In this document: positions 9,340 through 17,818 of the stretch, one piece after another
How the letters are laid out: every line of letters begins with the position of its first letter
Position numbering within the stretch: position 1 is the first letter of the stretch
Source: AC-32 sp963717725
GTDB taxonomy: Bacteria; Actinomycetota; Thermoleophilia; Gaiellales; Gaiellaceae
Length of the DNA: 55,081 nucleotides
Direction of reading: 5' to 3'
Assembly (NCBI GenBank): GCA_963717725.1
Contig: CAVQWS010000011.1
Location: 1 to 55,081, forward strand
The notes under the pieces: generated by a model
Databases searched by the model: none
What the model saw: only the letters and a program-made list of their open reading frames with translations
What the model was told of the DNA's origin: nothing
Translations under genes and position numbers: made by a program

Positions 9340-9716
9340 CTTCGGGTCCTGCTACGTCGCGGACGGCCTGCTCTGGAGCAGCCCGCTCCACCAGGGGACG
9401 ATCTCCGGCGCGTTCAAGAACGCGCTCGACTGGCTGCACGTGCTGGGGGGCGCGACCCGCCGTACCTGCACGACAAGGTGATCGGCCTGATCAGCGCGGC
9501 CGGCGGCACGCAGGGCCTGCAGGCGATCAACACGATGGAGTTCTCGGCGCGTGCGTTGCGGGGCTGGGCCGGCCGTACGTCGTCCCGATTCCGGCCTCCT
9601 GGCAGGTCTTCGGCGACGAGGTCGTATAAGTCACGGAGCGCTTCGCCGCGGACCCGGCGCTGCACCATCAGGCCGAGTGCGCCGAGGCGGCCGAGCGGGT
9701 GGTCGCCCCCGCCTAG
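9340..9716 (+). pseudogene. NADPH-dependent FMN reductase remnant
   Basis: The region reads, across at least two frame changes, as VADGLLWSSPLHQGTISGAFKNALDWL, then HDKVIGLISAAGGTQGLQAINTM, VPIPASWQVFGDE and a tail ending in AAERVVAPA before TAG at 9714-9716. This is the second half of a flavodoxin-like FMN_red protein, where the SPxYxGxxSxxLKNALDW loop binds the flavin. The N-terminal phosphate-binding half is missing: the sequence begins directly after the divergent holin-like gene. It is a truncated, frameshifted remnant, immediately left of the element's attL. Confidence 0.7.
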
Positions 9717-9740
9717 GCGCGGCTAGACTTCGCCCGCCCC

Positions 9741-9778
9741 GCCGACGTAGCTCAGCTGGTAGAGCACTTCACTCGTAA
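9741..9778 (+). other. 5' half of tRNA-Thr(CGT): proposed attL core
   Basis: These 38 nt are identical to nt 1-38 of the complete tRNA-Thr at 45758-45830, covering acceptor strand, D-arm, 5' anticodon stem and anticodon loop CTCGTAA. Identity stops exactly at the end of the loop: the 3' anticodon strand TGAAG is replaced by CTCCG. A TAGACT hexamer at 9724-9729, 12 bp upstream, resembles the -10 box of the former host tRNA promoter. I read this as the left junction of an element inserted in the anticodon loop. Confidence 0.8.
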
Positions 9779-9864
9779 CTCCGGGCCGGACTTGGTCAGG
9801 GGAGGGCTTGGATAGACGAAGGTGCGGTTCCGGTCTGCCCTCTTGGGCCACCGTAGTCACGGTT

Positions 9865-9893
9865 GGGCAGGGAAACCTGCCCACGACCTGCCC
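9865..9893. promoter_or_regulatory. Proposed integrase arm-type sites, left end
   Basis: Two CCTGCCC copies 11 bp apart (9876-9882 and 9887-9893), preceded by an inverted copy GGGCAGG at 9865-9871 that can form a hairpin with the first across a GAAA loop. The pair starts 97 nt after the attL core. The same pair, same 11-bp period, lies 95 nt before the core at the right end. This layout matches arm-binding sites of tyrosine integrases; function inferred. Confidence 0.5.
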
Positions 9894-9935
9894 ACTCGCA
9901 GCAGGAGTCGGGGGATCAACTACGGCCTCGGCTTA

Positions 9936-9982
9936 CCTGCCTTACAAGCAGGAGGTCGCGTGTTCGAGCCACGCACCGCCCA
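9936..9982 (+). pseudogene. 3' half of tRNA-Val(TAC)
   Basis: A well-formed 3' half tRNA: anticodon stem CCTGC/GCAGG (9936-9940, 9948-9952) around loop CTTACAA (anticodon TAC), variable AGGTC, T-arm GCGTG-TTCGAGC-CACGC (9958-9974), acceptor strand ACCGCCC and discriminator A at 9982. No matching 5' half (expected GGGCGGT) is found upstream. A 3' half tRNA is the usual scar of integration at a tRNA gene, so this looks like an attachment-site remnant of a different element that used tRNA-Val. Confidence 0.7.
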
Positions 9983-10051
9983 TCTCTCAACCAAGCGGAA
10001 TCCGGCCTGTGGAAAGGCGCTCAGAGGCGCCTGTGATCAGCGATGTGATCA
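9982..10051. repeat. Repeat S1: tctctcaacc-type repeat ending in a TGATCA pair
   Basis: Starts right after the tRNA-Val fragment and is shared with 29141-29211 (about three-quarters identical; nearly perfect over the first 29 bp). It ends with TGATCA-GCGATG-TGATCA (10034-10051). Two further TGATCA pairs occur at 22206 and 37140. Confidence 0.65.
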
Positions 10052-10192
10052 GTTGAAGCTGACGACGGTCTCGCAGCTCGCGAGATCCTCATGTCATGTT
10101 CACGCGCGCGCGAGGATCCGCTGCTAAGGGCAGGGCAGCCGCGCTGCGTCGCAAGATCCCGGGCTCGCGGCCCTCGTTTCGGAACTTCGTCG

Positions 10193-10430
10193 TCAAGAGA
10201 CCGCGAGTTCGTACGGTGAACCTGCGCCAGAGGCTTCCTGGGCGGGCACAGCGGGAAAGAAGAAGAGGCTGAAGATGAAGTAGCCAAAGAAGCTGTGCCC
10301 TTTACGGCCAGCGACACGGACGGGCCAAAGGCGAGCGCGATCCAGACGATGATCGCGAGGGTTTCGCAGGGCCATCCGCGCACGGTCTTAGGGCGAGCAC
10401 TCGACCACGAGGAGGCGGCGCAGACGCTTA
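10193..10430 (-). pseudogene. Small membrane protein, frameshifted remnant
   Basis: Two overlapping frames together give TLAIIVWIALAFG followed by KGHSFFGYFIFSLFFFP, the pattern of a widespread small actinobacterial membrane protein with two helices joined by a Lys-Gly-Arg-rich turn. The frame changes near 10300. The tail (AVPAQEASGAGSPYELAVS) is unlike the usual continuation, so the gene is probably decayed. Function unknown. Confidence 0.4.
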
Positions 10431-10452
10431 GAGCCATGGCCGGGAAGAACGA

Positions 10453-10803
10453 CTAGTCGAGGATCGTCCAGGGGTCGCTCTCGGGGTAGTGACCCTCGCC
10501 GGGCCAGGGCGAGAGGATCAGAATGATCCGCGCGCCGTGCTCGCTTCCGATGCGGTGCCGCTCACCCGGCTCGAACGTAACCAGCGTGCCAGGTCCGGCC
10601 TCGACGACATCACCAGCCGCCTCGATGCGCGTGTCTCCCTCGACGACTGTCAGCCATGCACGTTCGCGCACCTGATGGTCGCCAAGCTCCTGACCGGGTG
10701 CGATGCGGATGACGATCGCCCGTGCCCCGTCAACGGTCTCGAGAACAGCCGGCGAACGGGTTCCCTCCGGTGCTTCGATCTGCGTCAGGTCCCAGGACTG
10801 CAC
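10453..10803 (-). CDS. Cupin-domain protein
   Basis: 116 aa, a single small beta-barrel. Cupin motif 1 is relaxed (GQELGDHQVRERAWLTVVEGD, about residues 37-57) and motif 2 is PGTLVTFEPGERHRIG (about 70-85) with a conserved His before the final strands. The C-terminus LSPWPGEGHYPESDPWTILD is short and polar. Stand-alone cupins of this size bind small molecules or a metal and often act as quality-control or detoxification proteins; no substrate can be assigned. There is only one clear His at each motif, so metal binding is uncertain. Confidence 0.75.
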   Translation of the reverse strand: MQSWDLTQIEAPEGTRSPAVLETVDGARAIVIRIAPGQELGDHQVRERAWLTVVEGDTRIEAAGDVVEAGPGTLVTFEPGERHRIGSEHGARIILILSPWPGEGHYPESDPWTILD

Positions 10804-11057
10804 CGCGGCGATCCTAGGGCATGACTAACGTCGAACGACTATCGGGGCTGTGCGGCAGCCGTCTAACTGTGCGAGGAGCCCAAACCCTTGACGGGCTTGA
10901 ATGGGACCTCGACTGAACGCATCCGGCCAACGATCAGCGGTATGTCTTGCCAACCTCTCCGGCAGCTCCCGGCGACGCCCGACCTTAGAGCTCTGCCTTA
11001 GAGCTTGCTTGCGAGAGCCGGGGTTCGATCCAAGCGCAGCTCTGGCGCGCTACCGTG

Positions 11058-14036
11058 CTAGAGGCTCCCGCGCAAAGCCTCCAGCCGTGGTCGCACTTGA
11101 GCCACCATCGCGAGGTTCTTCTTGCGCTCGAAACGCTCGAGCGCCTGCTCAAGCGCGGCGGCGGCTTCATCGATACGACCGCCGGCTGCGAGCACCTCGC
11201 CAAGGTCGGACAACGCCTCGCCCTGCAAGTTGAGCGCGTCCGTCTGTTCGGCGAAAGCCACGGCCTCGCGAATGAGCACCTCGGCCTCGACATGGCGGCC
11301 GCGCGCGGCGTCGACGAGCGCCTGCGCCTGGCGCCAGGGAATTTGGGCCGAGAGGTCCTGCTCCGCAGCCAGCTCACGACCCTGCCGGGCGAGCGCCGCC
11401 GCCTCCTCGTGGCGTCCGAGTGCGTACAACTCGCGGCCGAGGCGCGGAGCGTAGAGCGAGAGGAAGTTTCGCCGACCCTTCGCCTCGAGCACGTCGCAGA
11501 ACCGACGCAGGTTCACGGCGGCTGCCTCGTGATCGCCGGCGAGGATGTCGATCTCCGCAACCCAGTGCTCGCCCCCGAAGCCTCGATACTCCTGCAGCCG
11601 CTGGTTAGCGTCGCGCGCGAGCGCCCGCGCCTCGTCGAGGCGGCCGAGCATGGCCACGAGGTTCGCGCGCATCAGCAGATCATCGGGATACGGGTGCTCG
11701 GGCAGGACGGCGTCGATGCGGCGCAGCGCTTCGTCGGCCGGCCGTGGTCCCATGACAAGAGCAAGCCCGAGGTAGAAGAGAAACGTTCGGCGCTCTCCGG
11801 CGAGCCTCGCGTGCCGCATCGCCTGTTCGGCCGCGTGGGCGGAGCTCTCATTTTGGCCACGGGGGCTCGCAACGCCGAAACCGAGCGCGTACCAGACGTG
11901 AACGAGGCCGGCATGGTCGGCCTCCTGCTCGAGCAGGGGCAGGGCAGCGTGAGCGATCCGCTCCAACTCGTCGAGGTCCGGATCGGCCGCGTAGATCGCG
12001 CGGAAGAAGGCCGCCACGGTCAGCGCAAGCAGCTCGCGGGCCTCGTCTCCGACGACGCGGGCGCTGCCGGCCGCCTCCTCAGCGATCTCCGCCGCCTTCT
12101 CCAGGTCGCCCCACCAGAGCGACTGGGCGAGGTCGAGCTCGAGATGGACATCGAGCCGGATGGGCCGACTCAGCTCGAGCGCCCGCTCGAGCAGGGAGCC
12201 GGCCGCGCGGTGGTCGCCTCGCCAGAGAGCGCGCCGGCCGGCAGTGGCGAGCCGCTCACTTGCGCGCTCGGCCAGCCTCGCGTCGGGCTGTCCGAGCTCT
12301 TCTTTGTAACGAGCGGCCTGCTCCAGGTGGTGCGCCAGAATCTCGTCGAGCTCGCCGAGCTCCCGGCCGTGCTCGGCGAGCCAGTCCGCCAGGCGCTCGT
12401 GCAGCTCGGCCCGCGTCGCCTTCGGAAGGGCCTCGTACGCTGCCTCTCGGATCAGGAGGTGTCGGAAGCGGAAGGCGTCCTCGCCGACGAGCTGGGGCTT
12501 GTCCGGGCGAATGAGCTCCTTGCGAACAAGCGCGACCAGTCGCTGCGAGAGCTGCGACTCGTCGGGAGCGAGCGCTTGCACAGACCCGCGGTGGAAGATC
12601 CTGCCTTCGACGGCGCCGCACTCGAGCACGTTTCGCTCCGTTGCCTCGAGCTGGTCGAGTCGAGCCGCGAGCAGCGCCTGGATCGTGGGCGGCACCGCGA
12701 CGTCGCCGTCGCGAGAGTCGCCGACCAGCGCGAGCATCTCCTCGACGAAGAGCGGATTGCCCTCGGCCGCCTGCACGACGTTCGCTCGCAACTCGTCGTT
12801 CTCGACACCTAGGAGGTCGAGCAGGGACCCCGTCTCCTCGAGGGAGAGCGGCTCGAGCAAGACTGCGGTCGCGTTCAGCTTGCCGCCGCTCCAGGCGGGC
12901 CGCCTGTCGAGGAGCTCGGGGCGGGCCATGCAGAGGACGAGGAGCGGCGCGTCGCGAGACAGGTCGGCGACGTGCTCGACCAGGTCGAGGAAGGTCTCCT
13001 CTCCCCAGTGGATGTCGTCGAACACGCACACGAGCGGTCGTTCGTGCGCGTGTTCTTCGAGGAGCTTGCGGAACGCCCAAGCGATCTCCTCGGCCGGGGG
13101 TTCCCGTTCGGCCTCGTCGACGAGCGAGCGCAGCGCCGCCGCGGCAGCGGGGTTCTCGGGCAGCGCGTCGAGCTCTCGGAGAACCTCCACGACCGGCCAG
13201 TACGTGATTCCTTTGCCGTAGGACAGGCAGTGGCCGCGAACGACGGTTGCGCCGACCCCCTCCAGGAACTCGTACGCCAACCGTGACTTGCCGACTCCAG
13301 CCGCCCCTAGGACGGTGAAGAGTTGACACGACCGGTCGCGGGTCGCCTGCTCGAAGGCGTCGCGCAGCCGCCTGAGCTCCGTCTCCCGCCCGACCATCGG
13401 TGCCTCGTGGCGGCGTCGCGTATCGCCGGTCACGGCTAGTAGGCGGGCGGCTGCAACCGGCTCTGCTTTCCCCTTCAGCCCGAGCGGCTCGACTGACTCC
13501 GCTTCCACGGTCTCGCGGACGAGATGCAACGTCTCCTCCCCGAGCAGGATCTCGCCCGGCTGTGCCGCCTGCTCGAGCCTGGCCGCGACGTTCACGGCGT
13601 CGCCGGTTGCGAGACGCTCCTCGGTGCCCGTCACCACCTCGCCCGTGCTGACGCCGATCCGCGCCTGGACGCCGAGCTCAGGGAGCGCGCCGCGCATCTC
13701 GGAGGCCGCACGGACGGCGCGCAGCGCATCGTCTTCGTGGACGTGCGGGACGCCGAACACCGCCATGACCGCGTCACCGATGAATTTCTCCACGCTCCCG
13801 CCATGCGCCTCGACGATCGCCTTCATCCGCTCGAAGTAGCGCGCGAGGAGCGCGCGGACCGCCTCCGGATCAGTCGACTCGCCGAGCGCCGTCGAGCCCG
13901 TGACGTCGCAGAAGAGGACCGTGACGACTTTGCGTTGCTGTCGCGCCACCGGCGCTGCGGCCAGTTCGGCGCCGCAGTGCGGGCAGAAGGCGAAGTCGCC
14001 CTCGACGGCTCTCCCGCAACTTGCGCAGATCGGCAC
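11058..14036 (-). CDS. Adenylate/guanylate cyclase-ATPase-TPR regulator, intact copy
   Basis: 992 aa. Order: an N-terminal zinc ribbon with CASC (4-7) and CPHC (18-21); a class III cyclase domain (about 36-200) with metal-binding Asp44 (FCDVTGST) and Asp88 (EKFIGDAVMAVFG) and the catalytic DAVNVAAR segment (146-153); Lys84 and the TGD before AVN favour ATP as substrate. Then an AAA_16/NB-ARC-like ATPase with Walker A GAAGVGKS (244-251) and Walker B VCVFDD (336-341), and a long TPR-like helical region. All catalytic residues are present, so cAMP synthesis gated by an ATPase/TPR sensor is expected. A broken paralogue lies at 38172-41124. Confidence 0.9.
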   Translation of the reverse strand: MPICASCGRAVEGDFAFCPHCGAELAAAPVARQQRKVVTVLFCDVTGSTALGESTDPEAVRALLARYFERMKAIVEAHGGSVEKFIGDAVMAVFGVPHVHEDDALRAVRAASEMRGALPELGVQARIGVSTGEVVTGTEERLATGDAVNVAARLEQAAQPGEILLGEETLHLVRETVEAESVEPLGLKGKAEPVAAARLLAVTGDTRRRHEAPMVGRETELRRLRDAFEQATRDRSCQLFTVLGAAGVGKSRLAYEFLEGVGATVVRGHCLSYGKGITYWPVVEVLRELDALPENPAAAAALRSLVDEAEREPPAEEIAWAFRKLLEEHAHERPLVCVFDDIHWGEETFLDLVEHVADLSRDAPLLVLCMARPELLDRRPAWSGGKLNATAVLLEPLSLEETGSLLDLLGVENDELRANVVQAAEGNPLFVEEMLALVGDSRDGDVAVPPTIQALLAARLDQLEATERNVLECGAVEGRIFHRGSVQALAPDESQLSQRLVALVRKELIRPDKPQLVGEDAFRFRHLLIREAAYEALPKATRAELHERLADWLAEHGRELGELDEILAHHLEQAARYKEELGQPDARLAERASERLATAGRRALWRGDHRAAGSLLERALELSRPIRLDVHLELDLAQSLWWGDLEKAAEIAEEAAGSARVVGDEARELLALTVAAFFRAIYAADPDLDELERIAHAALPLLEQEADHAGLVHVWYALGFGVASPRGQNESSAHAAEQAMRHARLAGERRTFLFYLGLALVMGPRPADEALRRIDAVLPEHPYPDDLLMRANLVAMLGRLDEARALARDANQRLQEYRGFGGEHWVAEIDILAGDHEAAAVNLRRFCDVLEAKGRRNFLSLYAPRLGRELYALGRHEEAAALARQGRELAAEQDLSAQIPWRQAQALVDAARGRHVEAEVLIREAVAFAEQTDALNLQGEALSDLGEVLAAGGRIDEAAAALEQALERFERKKNLAMVAQVRPRLEALRGSL

Positions 14037-14083
14037 GAGACAAGGCTAGACCCCTCCGATACTGCTCACAATCGGCTTTGTCT

Positions 14084-14188
14084 CTAGAGGTTGCCGCGCA
14101 GGGCCTGCTCGCGCTCGATGCTCTCGAACAGCGCCTTGAAGTTGCCCTCGCCGAAGGTGGTCGCGCCGATCGGATCAGTCGCTGCCTG
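14084..14188 (-). pseudogene. 3' end of a 4-hydroxyphenylpyruvate dioxygenase gene (HPPD remnant)
   Basis: The minus-strand frame ending at TAG (14084-14086) reads FGEGNFKALFESIEREQALRGNL, the characteristic C-terminus of HPPD, where this helix closes the active site in tyrosine breakdown. Nothing upstream in any frame continues the enzyme, so only about 30 codons remain. It sits about 50 bp upstream of the intact cyclase gene, next to a recombinase fragment, and looks like a scar of a past rearrangement. Confidence 0.6.
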
Positions 14189-14220
14189 GCATGGGCAACC
14201 GTCCTAGTCGCCTGAGGTAT

Positions 14221-14400
14221 TCAGCGAGTTCGCAACACGGCACGCAACGAGGTCGGACGCCAGACCGAGCCTTCACGCGGCGTAGCTACCCCCTCGCTGT
14301 TGAGCTTGTCGCAAATCGCCTGGAGCGTCAGTCCGCGATTGCGCGTCGACCTGATGCGACGTAGCTGCCGCTGCCGAGCCCGCGTAAGCGTCTCGTCCGG
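14221..14400 (-). pseudogene. C-terminal fragment of a serine recombinase
   Basis: The frame gives RNRGLTLQAICDKLNSEGVA, then TPREGSVWRPTSLRAVLR: the recombinase-domain helix pair (I-x-L-N-xx-G-x-x-T-P-x-G-x-x-W-x-x-x-x-v-x-x-L) found in large serine recombinases and resolvases. The catalytic Ser domain is missing. A start at 14436 would allow a 71-aa protein, but the upstream part has no recognisable sequence, so a remnant is more likely. Confidence 0.5.
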
Positions 14401-14447
14401 CGCCGCGTTCCCTGACGAGAGCCGGGAACCTCGCACCCGCGCGCGAG

Positions 14448-14472
14448 GGCGTTCGGCTCGCCGCCCGGCCCT
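14448..14472. repeat. 25-bp repeat, copy 1
   Basis: The segment ggcgttcggctcgccgcccg and the following five bases match 15377-15401 at 24 of 25 positions, in the same orientation. The two copies bracket the secreted-protein gene at 14560-15042. Confidence 0.5.
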
Positions 14473-14559
14473 CGCCTGAACGAGCCCGCCCTGACGAACT
14501 CGGCCGGGCGACGCACTTACGCGGTCGCCCGACCGAGTCGTTCAAGCCCAAGAAGGGCG

Positions 14560-15042
14560 CTAGCCCTCGGAGTCCTTCGAGCGCGTGACGCTGATAGTGC
14601 CCTGGAAGCACGTACCGTTGGGCGCCTGTGAGCAGCTGATCACCGCGTACTCAGCATGCACGTGAGCGCGCTTCAGATACCCGTCGACGACGCGGCCGTC
14701 TAGGACGGCCGTGCGGGTCTGGTTGTCTTGCATCCCCTCGACGTGCGCCGTCAGGGATTTGGCCGGATCAGCGGCGATGACGATGTAGACCGCCGTGAGC
14801 TGAACGAAGCGACCGGTGGCATCCGGGGTTGCCTGGAGGACGGCCCCACCGAACTTACCGACGATGTCTCCACCAACGACGCCGACCATGTTCGGGAAGC
14901 CGGGGTTGAACCACTTCGTGTACGTGAGTTCGACGCTGACCGCCGGTTCTTCTCCCTTCGCGCCGCCGCTGCGAGCCTGGGTCGCGGCTGCGGCGCCTCC
15001 GATCACTGCAACAGCCAGGATCAACACCAAGAACCTCTTCAT
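14560..15042 (-). CDS. Secreted protein of unknown function
   Basis: 160 aa with a signal peptide (MKRFLVLILAVAVIGGAAAA, cleavage near TQARS). AAAGGAG precedes the ATG at 15042. The mature domain has a Lys-Trp-Phe-Asn-Pro motif (TYTKWFNPGFPNM), a GGDIVGKFGG turn and two Cys near the end (ISCSQAPNGTCFQG) that could form a disulphide. The overall beta-rich pattern resembles small exoproteins of unknown role also seen at 22453-24314. No enzyme motif recognised. It is bracketed by two copies of a 25-bp repeat, which suggests it arrived as a cassette. Confidence 0.75.
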   Translation of the reverse strand: MKRFLVLILAVAVIGGAAAATQARSGGAKGEEPAVSVELTYTKWFNPGFPNMVGVVGGDIVGKFGGAVLQATPDATGRFVQLTAVYIVIAADPAKSLTAHVEGMQDNQTRTAVLDGRVVDGYLKRAHVHAEYAVISCSQAPNGTCFQGTISVTRSKDSEG

Positions 15043-15492
15043 GCTGAATCTCCTTTCGCTAGAGAGTGACCCGATGGCGTGCCGACGAGTTCCGTCGGCG
15101 CCACGACCCGCGCGAACGGCACCCCGGCGACCTCGTTGACGCTCTCACACGTGCCCCCGTCAATCGAAAGGCCCAACACCGCGACCGCTTGCGCAACGAT
15201 TGGCTCCCGGTTCACAGGACCTCCATGATTGACCGAGCACGAATCGCGCCCGGGCCAAACGCCTGCCGATCAACAGCTTTCCACCTTGTGGCGATTGAGT
15301 CAATGAGAGGGCCAAGCAGTCGCCGCCGAACCGCAAGGCCTAGCTTCAGATAGGCCGGGTTGTCGGAAGCGTCCTAGGCGTTCGGCTCGCCGCCGGGCCC
15401 TTTACCCTCGGTCTATCCTCGCCCTCCAACATCTCACTGGTCGGAGGACTGTCGCCTGCGGGAGAAGCCGTCTAGGGCAGTACGCTGCAGCG
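15043..15492. other. Intergenic region between divergent genes
   Basis: About 450 bp between the secreted-protein gene and the serine hydrolase gene. Frames read through it show no family pattern. It contains the second copy of the 25-bp repeat (15377-15401). Promoters for both divergent genes are expected here, but no convincing -35/-10 pair stands out. Confidence 0.4.
15377..15401. repeat. 25-bp repeat, copy 2
   Basis: Matches 14448-14472 with one mismatch, same orientation, about 930 bp apart. Confidence 0.5.
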
Positions 15493-16599
15493 GTGAGACG
15501 CATCGGCGTGAAGGCTGTCGCTCTGATAGCTCTAGCGACCGCGGCGTCGTTGGCGATCATCATCGGCGGTATCGCCCTCCGAAGCGGCTCGGCCAGGCCG
15601 TCGGCGGACAACGTCGTCGCCGCGGGGAGTCCCGGCGCCCTTGTTCTGGTCGATAACGGCTCCTCGCGTCGCGAGAAGACCAGCGGATTCGCCGTGCTGA
15701 AAGGACGTGTACCGCTAGACGTTCACGATCGCTTCCGTGTGGGCAGCATCACGAAGACCTTCGTCGCGGTCGTCGTGCTCCAACTCGTCGGCGAGCACCG
15801 ACTAGCGCTCGGGGACACGGTCGAGCGGTGGGTGCCCGGCCTCGTCCCGGACGGCGGCAGGATCACTGTGCGAGAGCTGCTGGCGCATACGTCCGGGCTT
15901 GCGGACTATGCGGACGACGCGGATTTCGTACGCCGGACGGTCGCCCAGCCGCGGCGCCGGTGGAAACCTGGCGAGCTGGTGGGTGTGGCGCTGGCCGAGG
16001 GTCCAGTCGCTCGGCCCGGGGAGCGTTTCGCCTACGCCAGCACGAACTACGTCCTCCTGGGAATGGTGGTCGAGCGCGCAACCGGCAGTAGCCTCGGGCG
16101 CCAGCTCCGTCGGCGGATCTTCGCGCCGCTCGGCCTCAAGGACACGAGTTTCGCACCCGACCTCCGGAACATCCGTGGCTACGCGCACGGTTATGCCCCA
16201 AGTGAGCACGACGGCATCGTCGGCAGCCTCGCGACCGCTCGCGATCGCAGTACCGTGAACACATCGTGGGCCTGGGCGGCTGGGTCGATCATCTCCACAG
16301 CGTCCGATCTCTCGCGCTTTCTCGGCGCTCTTCTCCAGGGCCGCCTGCTTCCGCCCCGCCTACTCGCGCTCATGCGCCCAGTGCCCGGTTCGCGCTACGG
16401 GTTGGGGCTGGCTGCGTTCCGGACGCCGTGCGGCACCGCGATCGGCCACACCGGTGCCCTGCTCGGTACGGTTTCCGCGGCTTGGAGCAGTCCTGACGGC
16501 CGCCGTCGGGTAGTCGCGATGAGCAACAGTCTCCCGATTTCGCCGTCGGCCGGGGCCGCGCTGAGGCGACTGCTGGACGCATCTTTCTGTGGCGCTTAG
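15493..16599 (+). CDS. Serine hydrolase of the beta-lactamase class C / DD-peptidase family
   Basis: 368 aa with an N-terminal hydrophobic signal or anchor (about residues 8-30). The nucleophile motif is Ser85-Ile-Thr-Lys88, the third motif is His319-Thr-Gly321 (HTG, as in many class C-like esterases), and the second motif, normally Tyr-x-Asn, reads Tyr181-Ala-Ser183. An Asn-to-Ser change is tolerated in some esterase relatives, so a DD-peptidase, esterase or beta-lactamase role cannot be separated. GTG start at 15493. Acts outside the cytoplasmic membrane. The gene stands alone, about 200 bp before the nitronate monooxygenase gene. Confidence 0.85.
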   Translation: MRRIGVKAVALIALATAASLAIIIGGIALRSGSARPSADNVVAAGSPGALVLVDNGSSRREKTSGFAVLKGRVPLDVHDRFRVGSITKTFVAVVVLQLVGEHRLALGDTVERWVPGLVPDGGRITVRELLAHTSGLADYADDADFVRRTVAQPRRRWKPGELVGVALAEGPVARPGERFAYASTNYVLLGMVVERATGSSLGRQLRRRIFAPLGLKDTSFAPDLRNIRGYAHGYAPSEHDGIVGSLATARDRSTVNTSWAWAAGSIISTASDLSRFLGALLQGRLLPPRLLALMRPVPGSRYGLGLAAFRTPCGTAIGHTGALLGTVSAAWSSPDGRRRVVAMSNSLPISPSAGAALRRLLDASFCGA

Positions 16600-16798
16600 G
16601 GCTGGCGCCGGACGCGGGGCAACGGAACACGACAAAAGTCGAAGCTGGAGAGTGCCGCGCGCCTGGTCGCGGGTGCCGGTGCCCGCCCGCTCCGACGTAG
16701 CGGCTCTAGCTGGGTACCCTGCGCCGCCTGCAAGTTCTGACTACGGGCAGACGGAGTGAGAGGACGCTCGCCCAGCCGAGCGGCACTACCCTGGCCTG

Positions 16799-17743
16799 GT
16801 GACGCTGCCCTGGGAACTCCCCGTGATGCAAGCGCCGATCGGGCCGGCGACGACGGCGGAGCTCGTCACCGCAGTTAGCCGCGTCGGTGCTCTTGGCACC
16901 CTGGCGGCGTCCTGGACCGATCCGCAGACGCTTCGCCAACAGCTCCAGCGCATTCACTCGGCGGTCGGCAGGCAGTTCTGCGTCAACCTCGTGCTGGATT
17001 TCGAACAAGAGGAGCGCCTCGATGTGGTGCTCGAGGAAGGGGCAGGGTTCGTGTCCTTTTCGTGGGGCGTCGACCATGAGTTGATCGAGCGAGCCCAACG
17101 AGCCGGCGTTGTGGTCATCGTGCAGATCGGTGACGTTCCCACAGCTCGAGAGGCGGCGGACGCGGGAGCCGACATCCTCATCGCTCAGGGAGTTGAAGCC
17201 GGTGGTCACGTCCAGGGAACTACGCGGCTAATTGAGTTCCTGAGCGAGATGCGACCCATGCTCGACCTGCCGATCATTGCCGCCGGCGGGATTGCCGACG
17301 GCGCGTCCGCCCGGGCGGCGGTCAACGCGGGCGCCAACGGAGTGGCGTGCGGGACTGCATTTCTCGCTTCGACCGAGGCCGACGTGCATCCTGACTACTT
17401 CGAGCGTCTCCTGCGCGCGACGAGCGCAGACTCCGTTCTCACGACGGTGTTCGACATCGGCTGGCCGGATGCGCCTCACCGCGTCCTACGCAACGAGACG
17501 CTCGCTACATGGGAGTCGGCTGGGAGGCCCGCGGCAGGATCACGGCCCGGCGAGGATGATGTGATTGCGACGCGCGCGGGTAGGCCGGTGGTGCGCTACA
17601 GCGACGCGCAGCCGACAACCGACACAGAAGGGGATATCGGTTCGATGGCCCTGTATGCGGGTACCTCAGTCGACTCGGTGCGCCGACGAGTGAACGCCGT
17701 AGAGATCGCGCGCGGTATCGCGCGGGACATCTCGGACCTCTAG
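16799..17743 (+). CDS. Nitronate monooxygenase-like flavoprotein
   Basis: 314 aa, TIM-barrel FMN enzyme of the NMO / 2-nitropropane dioxygenase family, which oxidises alkyl nitronates. Visible signatures are MQAPIGPATTAELV at the N-terminus, the FMN-phosphate region AAGGIADGASARAAVNAGANG and CGTAFLAS, and EAGGHVQG holding the putative catalytic His. GTG start at 16799. Relatives also include enoyl reductase-like enzymes, so the substrate is open. It lies upstream of the SBP56 operon in the same direction, but a dedicated promoter for SBP56 separates the two. Confidence 0.85.
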   Translation: MTLPWELPVMQAPIGPATTAELVTAVSRVGALGTLAASWTDPQTLRQQLQRIHSAVGRQFCVNLVLDFEQEERLDVVLEEGAGFVSFSWGVDHELIERAQRAGVVVIVQIGDVPTAREAADAGADILIAQGVEAGGHVQGTTRLIEFLSEMRPMLDLPIIAAGGIADGASARAAVNAGANGVACGTAFLASTEADVHPDYFERLLRATSADSVLTTVFDIGWPDAPHRVLRNETLATWESAGRPAAGSRPGEDDVIATRAGRPVVRYSDAQPTTDTEGDIGSMALYAGTSVDSVRRRVNAVEIARGIARDISDL

Positions 17744-17818
17744 GGACATTCCCGCACACTGGCCCACCCGAGGGCAGTCCAAGGCGTCTTGATGCTGAGG
17801 CGCGTCTGAGCCCAAGCC

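Noticed and set aside
10990..11060. A GGGGTTCGATCC stretch resembling a tRNA T-arm
   Set aside because: No acceptor, D-arm or anticodon stem can be folded around it.
11055..12812. A 585-aa plus-strand open frame opposite the cyclase-ATPase gene
   Set aside because: Antisense shadow caused by high GC; the minus-strand protein has clear domains and the plus frame has none.
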